A stretch of 64,000 nt of DNA from an uncultured Bacteroidia bacterium (GCA_902801465.1 CADCIH010000005.1:62001-126000); one strand, 5' to 3'. Positions 27,393-36,430 are shown, counted from the first letter of the stretch. Program-made: numbers and translations. The notes: generated by a model from the letters alone, not told the origin.

Positions 27393-28838
27393 ATGAAACG
27401 ATACTGCATCCTTATACTGTTTCTTTTGACCTTGTTTTCCGCTTGTCGCAAGGAGAACGCCATCAGCACTGATCCCAGTCATCGCCTGTCGTTTTCGGTT
27501 GATACGGTGATGTTCGACACGGTGTTCACCACCCTAGGCTCTTCGACGCATCAGTTGAAGGTTTACAACCCTTATAAAGAAGACCTCAGCATCAGTGAGA
27601 TCCGTTTGATGGGCGGCGAACAGTCGAGGTTCAAGCTCAACTTCGACGGTGAGGCGGGCACGGTGTTTCAGGATAAGATCGTTCCTGCCAATGACAGTCT
27701 CTTCGCTTTCCTGAAGGTCACCATCGACCCTTCCGATGTGAACACTCCTTTTATTGTGGAGGACAGCATCATGTTCATCACCAATGGGAACACCCAGATG
27801 GTCAAGTTGGTGGCATACGGACAGAATGCGCGTTACATCGTGGCCGACCGTGTTATTACAGGTTATCCGAAGTTCAAGATCATCGCTGACAGTCTCGAGA
27901 CGGTGCATTGGACCAATGAACTGCCCTATGTGATCTATGGTTATGCTTTGATTAATTCCTACGGCACCCTTCATATCCACGAGGGCACGCAGATCTATGT
28001 GCATGATGGTGGTGGCATCTGGTCGTGGAGCGACGGGCAGCTCATTATCGAAGGCACGGCGGAGAATCCCGTGGTGATTCAGGGCGACCGTCTGGAACCG
28101 TTTTTCAAGAACCAACCGGGACAGTGGGACCGTATCTGGTTGATGGATGCACGTCCCGACGCTGACCATCTCATCGACCACGCCGTCATCCGGAATGGTT
28201 TTATAGGCATCCAGGCCGAGTCGTTCATCCATGCGACGCAGGCGGCTTTGCGCATTAATAACACCATAATCGAGAATCTGACGGGCATGGGTATTTATGC
28301 CGTGCTTTATGCCATCGAGGCCAACAATGTGGTCATCGACAACTGCGGGCAGTATGCCATTGCTGTCACACAGGGTGGCGACTATCTGTTGCGGCATTGC
28401 ACCTTGGGCAATTACTGGTGGCAGTCGCCGCGCACCACTTCTTCGTTGTTCATTTCCAACTATGTGGATCAGGATGGCGAGCATTACGAGTTCCCGTTCC
28501 ATTGGGAAATGTACAATAGCATTGTGTACGGTGCTCAGGAGGAGGAGTTTGGCTCGGCTTTGGCGGCGCAGGAGTACGATACCACCTATCTGTTCGACCA
28601 TTGCTTGATGAAGACCAGCAAGTTTAGCAATGACGCTCCTGGCTTCAATGCCTGCATCTTCAACCAGGATCCTCTGTTTGTGGATTATCGCAGTTACGAC
28701 CTTCATCTGAGTGATGTCCTCTCCCCTGCTGTCGGCGCTGGCAGTCCGGTGATTGCCAACGAAGTTCCTTTCGATATCGAGGGTAAGGATCGGAGGAACA
28801 CTCCGGATCTGGGGGCGATTCAGTTAATGCGGAATTAG
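27393..28838 (+). CDS. Lipoprotein with right-handed beta-helix
   Basis: The 481-residue protein has a lipoprotein signal ending in LFSAC. An Ig-like first part (about 30-150) leads into repeated beta-helix-type strands with turns such as NNTIIENLTGMGIY and NVVIDNCGQYAI, and ends with a choice-of-anchor Q type finish (SPAVGAGSPV, then DLGAIQ). It is likely an envelope or surface protein that binds or cuts polysaccharide; no catalytic residues can be assigned. The final codons (MRN) and the TAG stop fall inside the second heptad element, so the C-terminus may have been set by that insertion. Confidence 0.75.
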   Translation: MKRYCILILFLLTLFSACRKENAISTDPSHRLSFSVDTVMFDTVFTTLGSSTHQLKVYNPYKEDLSISEIRLMGGEQSRFKLNFDGEAGTVFQDKIVPANDSLFAFLKVTIDPSDVNTPFIVEDSIMFITNGNTQMVKLVAYGQNARYIVADRVITGYPKFKIIADSLETVHWTNELPYVIYGYALINSYGTLHIHEGTQIYVHDGGGIWSWSDGQLIIEGTAENPVVIQGDRLEPFFKNQPGQWDRIWLMDARPDADHLIDHAVIRNGFIGIQAESFIHATQAALRINNTIIENLTGMGIYAVLYAIEANNVVIDNCGQYAIAVTQGGDYLLRHCTLGNYWWQSPRTTSSLFISNYVDQDGEHYEFPFHWEMYNSIVYGAQEEEFGSALAAQEYDTTYLFDHCLMKTSKFSNDAPGFNACIFNQDPLFVDYRSYDLHLSDVLSPAVGAGSPVIANEVPFDIEGKDRRNTPDLGAIQLMRN

Positions 28839-28916
28839 GAATTATGAATGCGGAATTACCTTGTCTGAAAAGCAATTCCGCATTCCGCATTCATAATTCC
28901 TAATTCCTAATTCTTA
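28828..28916. repeat. Heptad-repeat inverted element, copy 2
   Basis: The left arm holds 7-base units of the type GCGGAAT and TAGGAAT from 28828. The core CCTTGTCTGAAAAGC lies at 28859-28873. The inverted right arm has units of the type ATTCCGC and ATTCCTA to 28916. The TAG stop of the beta-helix lipoprotein (28836-28838) is in the left arm and the stop of the convergent lpxD (28914-28916) is at the end of the right arm. Confidence 0.9.
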
Positions 28917-29855
28917 CTCCGGATGGTCTCGGTAATAATCCTTTAACAAATCGGGAAGTTTACGCATGGCGGCTTGTTCGCGCCATTGCTTGCGGACATC
29001 TTGGGCGGGAACGCCGAAGACGGCCTTGCCGGGTTCGATGTTCTTGTCCACGGCAGAGGTGGCCAGCACCACGGCGCCTTCGCCGATGACGAGGTCCTTG
29101 TTGACGCACACACGTCCCCACAGAATCACGTCGTCTTCGATGCGGGTGACGCCGGCAATGGCGGCATGGCTGCCTATGAGGCAGTTGCGTCCGATATAAC
29201 TGTCGTGGCCAACCTGGCAATGGTTGTCCATCTTGGTTCCGCGGCGGATGGTGGTGTCGCTGGTGACACCTTTGTCGATGCTGCACAAAGCACCGATCTC
29301 CACATCATCCTCAATCACCACGCGGCCAAACGACTCGAACTTCTTGTAGCTGTCGGCCCGGCGTTGGAAATAATAGGCGTCGGCACCGATCACACTGCCA
29401 GAGTGGATGATGACGTTGTCGCCAATCACACAGTAGTCGTAGATGGTGACATTGGGATGGATGATGCAGTTTTTGCCGATAACGGCATGGTTCCCGACAA
29501 AAGAGCCGGGCATCACGATGGTCCCCTCGCCTATCTCTGCCGAGGGACTGATGGCCTCGGTGCAGGTCTCCTTGGGACGGTAATGACGCATCGCACGGAG
29601 AAAGGCATCGAAAGGATCGTCGTGAATGAGCAGGGCCTTGCCCTCGGGGCATTCCACGCGCTTGTTGATCAAGACTACCGTGGCCGCCGAGTTCAAGGCC
29701 TTGCCATAATACTTGGGGTGATCCACAAAGGTCACGTCGCCGGGCTCAACCTTATGAATCTCGTTGAAGCCCGTGATGGGGAACTTCGGGTCACCGACAT
29801 ATTCCGCGCCGATCATCTCGGCGAGTTTTTTCAATGTGGTCTGCGGGATTTTCAT
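28914..29855 (-). CDS. lpxD: UDP-3-O-acylglucosamine N-acyltransferase, LpxD family
   Basis: LpxD adds the N-linked 3-hydroxyacyl chain to UDP-acylglucosamine in lipid A synthesis. The start at MKIPQTTLKK gives 313 residues. An N-terminal uridine-binding domain (about 1-95) is followed by a left-handed beta-helix of hexapeptide repeats (IGEGTIVMPGSFVGNHAVIG) and a C-terminal helix. The likely catalytic His is in HCQVGHDSYIG near residue 214. The start codon shares one base with the stop of efp (TGATG), so the pair is translationally coupled. Bacteroidales often carry more than one LpxD paralogue, so the exact acyl acceptor is not certain. Confidence 0.85.
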   Translation of the reverse strand: MKIPQTTLKKLAEMIGAEYVGDPKFPITGFNEIHKVEPGDVTFVDHPKYYGKALNSAATVVLINKRVECPEGKALLIHDDPFDAFLRAMRHYRPKETCTEAISPSAEIGEGTIVMPGSFVGNHAVIGKNCIIHPNVTIYDYCVIGDNVIIHSGSVIGADAYYFQRRADSYKKFESFGRVVIEDDVEIGALCSIDKGVTSDTTIRRGTKMDNHCQVGHDSYIGRNCLIGSHAAIAGVTRIEDDVILWGRVCVNKDLVIGEGAVVLATSAVDKNIEPGKAVFGVPAQDVRKQWREQAAMRKLPDLLKDYYRDHPE

Positions 29856-30418
29856 CAGGCTTTCACACGTTCGCAATATTCACCGGTGCGGGTGTCCACA
29901 CGGATCATATCGTCGGTGTTGATGAACAGAGGCACACGGACCATGGCGCCAGTCTCAACGGTAGCTTCCTTCAGAGCGTTGGTGGCAGTGTTGCCCTTCT
30001 CGCCAGGCTCGGTGTAGGTGACTTGCAGCACGGTCTTCACAGGCATCTCAGCGTACAGGATGGTCTCTGTTGAAGCATCAACCACGACGTCGACGATGTC
30101 GTTTTCCTTCATGAACTTCACACCTGTGATGTTGTCGCCGGCGATCGGAATCTGATCGTAGGTCTCGGTGTGCATGAAGATGAAGTCTTCACCTTCCTTG
30201 TAAAGGAACTGGTAAGGACGGTGTTCCACGCGGACATCTTCCAGCTTCACACCGATGTCGAATCTCTTTTCAAGTACGTTGCCGCTGAGGACATCCTTCA
30301 GCTTGATACGCATGATAGTGTTGCCTTTACCGGGCTTAACATGTTGGAAGTCAATGCAGAAATAAATCTTTCCGTCCATGCGGATGGCGCTTCCGATCTT
30401 TACATCTTGACTAAGCAT
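29855..30418 (-). CDS. efp: Translation elongation factor P
   Basis: EF-P rescues ribosomes stalled at consecutive prolines. The 187-residue protein has the three-domain layout and the KPGKGN loop near residue 28-33, where Lys31 corresponds to the modified Lys of other EF-Ps. The C-terminal domain carries GAMVRVPLFINTDDMIRVDTR. No modification gene lies next to it in this window. It is followed by lpxD with a TGATG overlap. A TAATTTTG element and a period-7 repeat lie in its leader. Confidence 0.95.
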   Translation of the reverse strand: MLSQDVKIGSAIRMDGKIYFCIDFQHVKPGKGNTIMRIKLKDVLSGNVLEKRFDIGVKLEDVRVEHRPYQFLYKEGEDFIFMHTETYDQIPIAGDNITGVKFMKENDIVDVVVDASTETILYAEMPVKTVLQVTYTEPGEKGNTATNALKEATVETGAMVRVPLFINTDDMIRVDTRTGEYCERVKA

Positions 30419-30420
30419 AG

Positions 30421-30457
30421 TTCAAATTTATAATTGTTAATTTAGAATTTTGAATTA
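30421..30457. repeat. Heptad array upstream of efp
   Basis: The tetranucleotide AATT recurs at 30425, 30432, 30439, 30446 and 30453, a strict 7-base period over five units. It starts 2 bases upstream of the efp start codon, so here the array is the mRNA leader instead of a gene end. Confidence 0.7.
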
Positions 30458-30463
30458 AAGAGG

Positions 30464-30471
30464 CAAAATTA
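30464..30471 (-). promoter_or_regulatory. Bacteroidota -7 element for efp
   Basis: The reverse strand reads TAATTTTG, matching TAnnTTTG, 45 bases before the efp start. The heptad array would form most of the untranslated leader. Confidence 0.5.
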
Positions 30472-30531
30472 CGAAAAAAAGTTAAAACTCTGTATTTTTT
30501 TATCAAGAATTAGGGAATTGGGGGTAAATCT

Positions 30532-30822
30532 TCACTTGAAGACAATGTCGGTAAGCACCTCGCGGCCTGCCAATTGGTTGAGGTTTTTCATTAAAACCGA
30601 CTTCGAATAGCTCAGTTCGTTGCGGAGGCTGTCGGAGGTGAGTCTCACGAAAAGCACACCTTCTTTAATATAAAGGTCTTTGGTGTATTGTGCGATGAAA
30701 GGGCCCACAATGCTTTCCCAGCCGTTGATGATGTTGACCTCATTGAGGTAGCCGGGACCGCGCCGCTCTTCGTAGAAGGCCTTGATCAGCTCGCCTATCG
30801 TGTTCTGGTTCGGGTCATTCAT
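30532..30822 (-). CDS. DUF721 (DciA-like) protein
   Basis: The 96-residue protein fits the DUF721 family, which includes DciA, the ancestral partner of the replicative helicase in many bacteria. The supporting stretches are TIGELIKAFYEE near residue 8, WESIVGPFIAQYT near 35, and a C-terminal KNLNQLAGREVLTDIVF. It overlaps the end of recF by 8 bases. Linkage with recF is a common arrangement for this family. A role in helicase loading is inferred from the family; the sequence itself shows only the conserved fold. Confidence 0.8.
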   Translation of the reverse strand: MNDPNQNTIGELIKAFYEERRGPGYLNEVNIINGWESIVGPFIAQYTKDLYIKEGVLFVRLTSDSLRNELSYSKSVLMKNLNQLAGREVLTDIVFK

Positions 30823-31930
30823 GTTCGATGAGTTTTACGTGCCCCGCCTCCACCTCGAAGATGCGGTGGCTGATGTTTGTGTCTTCAAAAAGCCGCTCGA
30901 TGCGTTGCTGTTGGGTGTCGGTGATGAACACTTGCCCGAAATGGTCGTCGCCCACCAGACGCACCAACTTCATCACCCGTTGGTCGTCGAGTTTGTCGAA
31001 GATGTCGTCCAACAACAAAATGGGTTTGTAGCCGATCTTCTGGTAGTTGTATTCGAACTGGGCCAATCGGATGGAGACCACGAACGATTTCTGTTGGCCT
31101 TGCGAGCCGAACTTCTTCAGAGGATGTCCGTCGAGGAAAAAATCCAGGTCGTCCTTATGAATGCCAACATTGGTGTAACACGAGTAGGTGTCCTGTTGAA
31201 GATTCTCTTCAAGAAGTTGATGTAACGACTTGGTATCCAATTTTGAAGAGTATTTTACTTGAACCTTTTCTTTAGCACCGGAAACCACTTCGTAGTAGTG
31301 TTGGAAGATGGGATGGAACTCTTCGAGGAACTGCTTGCGTTTGAGGTGGATGTCGTCGGCGCAGGTACAGAGTTGGTCGTCCCAGAGTTGCAGTAGCGAG
31401 CGGTCGAAATGGTGTGTGTCGGCGAACTGTCGGAGTTGCATGTTGCGTTGCAGCAGTGCGCGGTTGTATTTGAGCAGTGCGCTGAGGTAGAGCGGGTCGA
31501 ACTGTGAGATGACGCCATCGATGAACTTGCGTCGCAGTTCGCTGCCGTCGTTGATGAGGTCGCGGTCGTAGGGTGAGATCATCACAAGGGGGAACTTCCC
31601 GATATGGTCGGAGAGGCGGTCATATTCTTTTTTGTTGAAGCGGAACGACTTCTTGGCGTCGCGTTTCTGGACGCACGACACCAGCTCGTTTTCCTTGTCG
31701 TCGAAGCCATAAGTCCCATGGATGCTGAAGAAGTCCTGGTCGTGCCGGATGTTGAGCTTGTCGGTGGCCCCGAAGAAGCTCTTGCAGAACGAGAGGTAAT
31801 AGATGGAATCGAGGATGTTGGTCTTCCCTGCCCCGTTGAGGCCGACGAAGCAGTTCACGTTCTCCGAGAACGTCAGGTCGGCGCTCTCGCAGTTCTTGAA
31901 GTTGGCCAGTCTCAATTCTTTCAGGTACAT
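30815..31930 (-). CDS. recF: DNA replication and repair protein RecF
   Basis: RecF loads RecA at single-strand gaps through an ABC-type ATPase cycle. The 371-residue protein has the N-terminal FKNCESADL, the Walker A GLNGAGKTN near residue 30, the signature-region KKFGSQGQQKSFVVSIRLAQ near 265-285, and the Walker B PILLLDDIFDKLDD near 300. It begins directly after the porQ stop (TAAATG) and overlaps the DUF721 gene by 8 bases, so porQ, recF and DUF721 form one tight unit. Confidence 0.95.
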   Translation of the reverse strand: MYLKELRLANFKNCESADLTFSENVNCFVGLNGAGKTNILDSIYYLSFCKSFFGATDKLNIRHDQDFFSIHGTYGFDDKENELVSCVQKRDAKKSFRFNKKEYDRLSDHIGKFPLVMISPYDRDLINDGSELRRKFIDGVISQFDPLYLSALLKYNRALLQRNMQLRQFADTHHFDRSLLQLWDDQLCTCADDIHLKRKQFLEEFHPIFQHYYEVVSGAKEKVQVKYSSKLDTKSLHQLLEENLQQDTYSCYTNVGIHKDDLDFFLDGHPLKKFGSQGQQKSFVVSIRLAQFEYNYQKIGYKPILLLDDIFDKLDDQRVMKLVRLVGDDHFGQVFITDTQQQRIERLFEDTNISHRIFEVEAGHVKLIEHE

Positions 31931-32962
31931 TTAGAACTTATTGAGATCCATGGTGATGGTGAGGTAGTTGGGCGACATGACGACGCTTCTGCGCGAGCGG
32001 GCGTAGCTGATTTCGAACATTTTGATTTTGACGGCGAGTCCGGCAGAGAATCCCACCAAGGTGCGTTCTTTTGGGACGTCCATGGCATAGCGTTGTCCAT
32101 AGTCGAAGGCGGAGCGCAGCACGATGTTTTTGCCCAGGGTGAGTTCGCCGCCTATGACCAGGTGACAGGCCGCATTGCGTATAAACTGGGCGACTTTGCT
32201 TTCCTCTTCCAATTGGCCGGTGATCGGGTTGGTGTGTTGTTCGATGTAGGTGGGTGTCATCATGAGCTTGTTCCAGTGCTGGATGTCGTCATACCAAAGC
32301 ATCACGGTCACGGGCAGGTGTTCTAGCTTGCGTGATGCGCCGAAATCGATTGAGAAAGGCAGCGGGTCGCGTGAGGAGTTGATGTTGTTGAACAGTTGGG
32401 TGCCGATGTTACGGGCGTTGAGTGAGAAGGTCCATCCGCTGTTGCTATGGTACATGCCGGCCACATCGACGGCGAGGGCTCCGGCGGAATAGCTTTCGTA
32501 TTGGATGCCTGCGTATTTCACTGCGGCGCCGATGTTCCAGTTGGGGGTGAGCTGTCGTCCCCATCCGATGTTCACTGAAAAGTCGGAACAGCCGAAATTG
32601 CCAGTGATCACGCCGCTTTCCGAGGTTTCGTCGAAATGGCCGTAGTTGTGGTACTGCACGGTGGCGGCATAGCTGCCGATGCTGTTGAAGGTGTGGGCGT
32701 ATTGAAGTGTTGCGAAGTTGATGTCGGTGTAATAATCCACGTATGAGAGTCCCATCTTGTTGTTCATTCCCTCGCCGATGGTGGCGGGGTTGAAGGTGGC
32801 CAATTGGATGTCGTTGTCGTAAACGGGCAGCGGCAGTCCCCCCAAGGCGGCTACGCGAGCGGAGTTGGTGGTCCTCAGGAACGAGTAGGTTCCGTTGGTC
32901 TGTTGCGCTGTCGCCCCCACAGCTAACAGTAGAGCCAATATGGTGATTACACGCTTTCGCAT
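31931..32962 (-). CDS. porQ: Type IX secretion system protein PorQ
   Basis: PorQ is an outer-membrane barrel of the T9SS attachment complex that handles cargo carrying C-terminal sorting domains. The 343-residue protein has a signal peptide ending in ATAQ, the conserved start YSFLRTTNSARVAALGG near residue 25, and a C-terminal Phe (MDLNKF). At least six genes in this window encode matching cargo. It is directly followed by recF without a gap. Upstream lies a heptad array and then nusB. Confidence 0.92.
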   Translation of the reverse strand: MRKRVITILALLLAVGATAQQTNGTYSFLRTTNSARVAALGGLPLPVYDNDIQLATFNPATIGEGMNNKMGLSYVDYYTDINFATLQYAHTFNSIGSYAATVQYHNYGHFDETSESGVITGNFGCSDFSVNIGWGRQLTPNWNIGAAVKYAGIQYESYSAGALAVDVAGMYHSNSGWTFSLNARNIGTQLFNNINSSRDPLPFSIDFGASRKLEHLPVTVMLWYDDIQHWNKLMMTPTYIEQHTNPITGQLEEESKVAQFIRNAACHLVIGGELTLGKNIVLRSAFDYGQRYAMDVPKERTLVGFSAGLAVKIKMFEISYARSRRSVVMSPNYLTITMDLNKF

Positions 32963-32972
32963 AATTGTTTAA

Positions 32973-33049
32973 TATCTTTTAACTTTTAACTTTTATCTTT
33001 TATCTCTTATCTCTTAACTTTCCGTTCTCCGTTCTCCGTTTTCCACTCA
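32973..33049. repeat. Heptad array between nusB and porQ
   Basis: Eleven 7-base units run without a gap. The first seven are of the TAACTTT or TATCTCT type, three are of the CCGTTCT type, and the last is degenerate. The stop codon of nusB (33047-33049, reverse strand) lies in the last unit. Confidence 0.85.
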
Positions 33050-34006
33050 CACCAGCCCTCTCCCCGTCTTCATGATCTTTCCATCGGCATTGAGTTTTTC
33101 TGAGAGCTTGTCGAGGATTCCGTTCACGAAACGGCGGCTGTCGGGGGTGCTGTAGTATTTCGAGATCTCGATATATTCGTTGATGGTGACTTTCACCGGG
33201 ATGTCATGGAACTGTTGGAACTCTGTCAAGGCCATGAAGATGATGATTTTGTCCATCAAGGCGATGCGGTCGTAGTCCCAGTTGGAGATGTTGGCTTTCA
33301 CTAGTTCGCGATACTCATCGGCGTTTTTCATGGTGAGACGGAACAGTCGCACGATGAAGTTCTTGTCGTCGTTGGTCTCGCCGTTTTCGGTCTTGAAAGC
33401 GGCTGGGATCTTGGTGTCGGGACCGAAGTCCTCTTCCATCTCGTTGAAGAATTTCCAGAGGAGGAACAGGCAGATTTGGTAATCGCTATTGAAGACCAGG
33501 TTTTTGTCGGAATAGAAGTCGAACAGCACGTCGTCCTCGGCCATATAGTTGTCGATGATGCTGAGGATTAGTTTTTTATCGAGTGCGAAGCTGCTTTTTT
33601 CGCTATTCATATATTCCTGGTATTCAGGATATTCACGCATCCTGTTGTAGAAACCACGGATGAAGTCCTCTCGGTCGTTGTCCCAGTTGATCTTGTACTT
33701 TTCCTGAAGAGCCTGGAGGTCGCGGTTGTTTTCGAGGGCGTTGATGACGCGGTTGTTGACGAACTTGCGGTTCGGGTTGAGGTCTTCCTGTGTGGGGAAG
33801 TTTTTGTGCATGTTCTCCTCGATGCGGCGTTCGGCGAAGCATTTCACCTCGACCCAGAATGTCAGTTGGCGGATAAATAGTTCATAAAGGCTGTCAACAC
33901 TGTCGAGAAGACGGCGTTCGGCGGCCAGCAGGTCAGTCTCTTCGGCTTGATGGTAGGCGTAGATCTGCTGCAACACCTTGACTCTCAAAAACCTTCTGTT
34001 AAGCAT
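33047..34006 (-). CDS. nusB: Transcription antitermination factor NusB (long form)
   Basis: NusB works with NusE in antitermination of rRNA transcription. The 319-residue protein is about twice the length of the E. coli protein, as is usual for Bacteroidales. The N-terminal LRVKVLQQIYAYHQAE and the C-terminal IPVKVTINEYIEISKYY and RRFVNGILDKL are the conserved NusB stretches, separated by an insertion rich in acidic and aromatic residues. A TAAATTTG promoter element lies about 30 bases upstream. The stop codon falls at the edge of a heptad array. Confidence 0.93.
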   Translation of the reverse strand: MLNRRFLRVKVLQQIYAYHQAEETDLLAAERRLLDSVDSLYELFIRQLTFWVEVKCFAERRIEENMHKNFPTQEDLNPNRKFVNNRVINALENNRDLQALQEKYKINWDNDREDFIRGFYNRMREYPEYQEYMNSEKSSFALDKKLILSIIDNYMAEDDVLFDFYSDKNLVFNSDYQICLFLLWKFFNEMEEDFGPDTKIPAAFKTENGETNDDKNFIVRLFRLTMKNADEYRELVKANISNWDYDRIALMDKIIIFMALTEFQQFHDIPVKVTINEYIEISKYYSTPDSRRFVNGILDKLSEKLNADGKIMKTGRGLV

Positions 34007-34038
34007 AAAAAGAAAAAATTGTTCATTGGTTTAAACTG

Positions 34039-34046
34039 CAAATTTA
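34039..34046 (-). promoter_or_regulatory. Bacteroidota -7 element for nusB
   Basis: The reverse strand reads TAAATTTG, matching TAnnTTTG, about 33 bases before the nusB start. It lies 14 bases from the rightward ferritin element, so the two promoters are divergent and overlap. Confidence 0.5.
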
Positions 34047-34059
34047 CTAAAAAATTATT

Positions 34060-34067
34060 TACCTTTG
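34060..34067 (+). promoter_or_regulatory. Bacteroidota -7 element for the ferritin gene
   Basis: TACCTTTG matches TAnnTTTG and lies 42 bases before the ferritin ATG. Confidence 0.55.
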
Positions 34068-34109
34068 CAATCATTATTGAAAACTTCAAAACTTTAAAAA
34101 TTAAAAACT

Positions 34110-34625
34110 ATGATTAGCAAAAAATTGGCAAAAGCCATCAACGACCAGATCAACGCTGAGATGTGGTCGGCCTATCTCTATCTGAGCATGTCGCAGGACA
34201 TCTACGCCAAAGGTTTCAAGGGCATCGCCCACTGGTACAAAGTCCAGTTCCTCGAGGAACAGGCCCATGCCGCCATCATGATCAACTATCTGCATTCGCA
34301 GGACGAAAAGGTGATTCTCGCCCCCATCGCCAAGGTGCAAACCAGTTGGAAGACCGTCTTGGCTGCTTTTGAGGACACCCTCGCCCACGAGAAGAAGGTG
34401 ACCGCCATGATCAATAATCTGTGCGACATCGCCGACGAGGACCACGACCGCGCCGCAGCCAACTTCCTGGCTTGGTTCATCGACGAGCAAGTCGAGGAAG
34501 AGGAGAACGCCCGCGACCTCATCGCCCAATGCAAGATGATCGACGGCCACATGGGTGGCATGATGATGCTCGACAAAGAGCTCGGTGCCCGCGAGTACCA
34601 CACTCCTTCACCGCTGAAAGATTAA
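34110..34625 (+). CDS. Ferritin (bacterial non-haem type)
   Basis: The protein oxidises Fe(II) and stores iron in a 24-subunit shell. The 171-residue sequence shows the ferroxidase ligands in AEMWSAYLYL near residue 17, EEQAHA near 50 (Glu and His), the Glu in EDTLAHEKK near 90-94, and DEQVEEEE near 127-130. Length is typical. It is a single-gene unit between a divergent promoter region and a bidirectional terminator. No haem-binding Met is apparent, which favours the FtnA type over bacterioferritin. Confidence 0.93.
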   Translation: MISKKLAKAINDQINAEMWSAYLYLSMSQDIYAKGFKGIAHWYKVQFLEEQAHAAIMINYLHSQDEKVILAPIAKVQTSWKTVLAAFEDTLAHEKKVTAMINNLCDIADEDHDRAAANFLAWFIDEQVEEEENARDLIAQCKMIDGHMGGMMMLDKELGAREYHTPSPLKD

Positions 34626-34676
34626 AACGGAACCCCGAAGGGCTCACCGACCGAAAGGGAGGTAAAACGGAAAATT

Positions 34677-34704
34677 AAAAGCCTCGCAATACTGCGAGGC
34701 TTTT
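34677..34704. terminator. Bidirectional intrinsic terminator
   Basis: GCCTCGCA pairs exactly with TGCGAGGC around a 4-base loop, flanked by AAAA on the left and TTTT on the right. It can stop both the ferritin transcript and the convergent subtilase transcript. Confidence 0.85.
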
Positions 34705-34728
34705 ATTGTTGTTAGGAAAAACTTCCGC

Positions 34729-36381
34729 TTACTTGGTGATGATCACTTTCACGGTTTGTGAAGCGTTCTCGGCGTCGGCTTTGATGAAGTAAACGCCGTT
34801 GCTCAGGTCGTTCAAATACCTCTCAAAGGTAGTGTGGTTCAAACCGTTGAAGTGATAGGTCTTGAGCATGTGGCCCATGACGTCATACACGCTGAGTTCG
34901 GCGATGCTGACTTCGTTGAGGCGGATGTGGACTTCGCCTTTGGACGGATTGGGAAACACTGAGAGGATGTTGTTCTGGGCTGTGAAGGTGTCGTCGACAT
35001 GAAGCACTTCGAAGGCGGCGGAGAAATCAGGGATGCCGTAACCGTATTTGCTGTCGGGATTGTCGGCACGGTTGCCGCATTGGCGCACCACGTCGCAGAT
35101 CTCCTGAACCGAGGCGTACGGGAAGGCTTGGCGCAGGCAAGCCACGGCGCCAGCTAAAACGGGGCATGAGAACGAAGTTCCACTTCCATTGTAATAATCG
35201 CCCCACCAACCGCCAGGATTGCCAGAGGCAACATAGGTGTCCTCTCCCATTGCCATTACGTCGGGTTTGATGCGTCCGTCGTAGGTGGGACCCACCGAGC
35301 TGAAGTCGGCGCGGTTGCCGTTGGCGTCAACAGCACCCACGGTGAGGATGTGCTCTGCATCAGCGGGAATGCCCAGCGTGCAGTAGCCGTCATATTCGTT
35401 GCCAGCCGAGTTCATGCAGATAATGCCACGAGAAGCGGCAATCTCGGCACCGATGGTCATCGGGGCGGTGTGACCGTCGTAATGTTCCAGAGGATGATTC
35501 CACTGGCTCATGTCGAAATCGATGTAGCCCAGCGAGGTGGAGCAAACGTCAACACCCAGGCTGTCGGCATATTCGGCGCCTGAAACCCAGTTGTATTCCT
35601 CAATGATGTTTTCTTGATCGCCATCCTCTGTGTGGAACAGGTAGTAGGAGGCTTTTGGGGCAGTTCCCACCATGTTGTTCGGGTCGTAAGCTCCCATCGT
35701 GCTAAGGCAAGAGGTGCCGTGGGTGCTTTGCGTATACACCGAAGTGCTGCCATAGACGAAGTCGCGGGTGCCGAGCAGACGGCCTTCCTGTCGCATGTTG
35801 TCGAAACAGGAATGGATGTCGGTGCCCTCAAAACCGCCGTCCAACACAGCGATGACTACGCCGGTTCCATCGTAACCCATGTCGTGCAGCTGGTTCACCT
35901 TAAGCTGATACACCTGGTCGTGGGCGCCTCCGTAAAAGTCTTTCGCATTGCGTGCCAACCCGGAGTTCTTCATCTCAAACGAAAGGTTTTCCTCCTTTCG
36001 GAGCTGGGCTTCTGGATGGTTCTCGCAATTTCTTACAACTTCAATAAAATCAAGTGCATTAATAGCGTCAATTATAGTGCTACTTGAAGCATAGATCGAA
36101 ACACCGTTCAACCATTTAGAGGGGTTAATCAGAGTGGCGCCGCAGTCGGCGACGGCTTGCAGATACTGCGGATTAACTGGGATGTCATACTCGTCGATGG
36201 CAATGCCGAGACGGGCACGGCGGTCCAAGGCGCGCTGGCTGAGGTACTCCTCGGGGGCGTCGATGGAATAAGGTGAGTCGTTCTTGTCGGTGAACTGCAC
36301 CCAGTAGGTGTTGGTGGCAATCTGTGCCTTGGCAAAGACAACGGCCACCAAAGCTATGAGCAATAAGGATAATTTCTTCAT
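34729..36381 (-). CDS. Subtilisin-like (S8) serine protease with T9SS sorting domain
   Basis: The 550-residue protein has a signal peptide (ending AKAQ), a propeptide-like region, and an S8 catalytic domain. The triad is visible as Asp in AVLDGGFEG near residue 180, His in STHGTSCLSTM near 220 and Ser in SGTSFSCPVLAG near 405, with NSAGNEYDG providing the oxyanion Asn. A type IX sorting domain starts near SVFPNPSKGE and ends VIITK. It should be an exported, surface-bound or released protease. A TATCTTTG element lies 30 bases upstream. Confidence 0.93.
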   Translation of the reverse strand: MKKLSLLLIALVAVVFAKAQIATNTYWVQFTDKNDSPYSIDAPEEYLSQRALDRRARLGIAIDEYDIPVNPQYLQAVADCGATLINPSKWLNGVSIYASSSTIIDAINALDFIEVVRNCENHPEAQLRKEENLSFEMKNSGLARNAKDFYGGAHDQVYQLKVNQLHDMGYDGTGVVIAVLDGGFEGTDIHSCFDNMRQEGRLLGTRDFVYGSTSVYTQSTHGTSCLSTMGAYDPNNMVGTAPKASYYLFHTEDGDQENIIEEYNWVSGAEYADSLGVDVCSTSLGYIDFDMSQWNHPLEHYDGHTAPMTIGAEIAASRGIICMNSAGNEYDGYCTLGIPADAEHILTVGAVDANGNRADFSSVGPTYDGRIKPDVMAMGEDTYVASGNPGGWWGDYYNGSGTSFSCPVLAGAVACLRQAFPYASVQEICDVVRQCGNRADNPDSKYGYGIPDFSAAFEVLHVDDTFTAQNNILSVFPNPSKGEVHIRLNEVSIAELSVYDVMGHMLKTYHFNGLNHTTFERYLNDLSNGVYFIKADAENASQTVKVIITK

Positions 36382-36410
36382 TTTGTGTTTGATTTTAAAG
36401 ATTTAAGGGG

Positions 36411-36418
36411 CAAAGATA
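36411..36418 (-). promoter_or_regulatory. Bacteroidota -7 element for the subtilase gene
   Basis: The reverse strand reads TATCTTTG, matching TAnnTTTG, 30 bases before the protease start. It is part of a divergent pair with the trmD promoter 13 bases away. Confidence 0.55.
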
Positions 36419-36430
36419 CAAAGATTTTCG

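Noticed and set aside
31604-32326. Forward frame of 240 codons across the recF-porQ junction
   Set aside because: It lies opposite two clearly conserved genes and has the composition of an antisense shadow.
32973-33049. CRISPR-like array
   Set aside because: The repeat period is 7 bases with no spacers, and no cas gene lies in the window.
34075-34109. Period-7 array before the ferritin gene
   Set aside because: The A-rich units are spaced 8, 8, 7 and 7 bases, so the strict period fails and simple A/T richness explains it.
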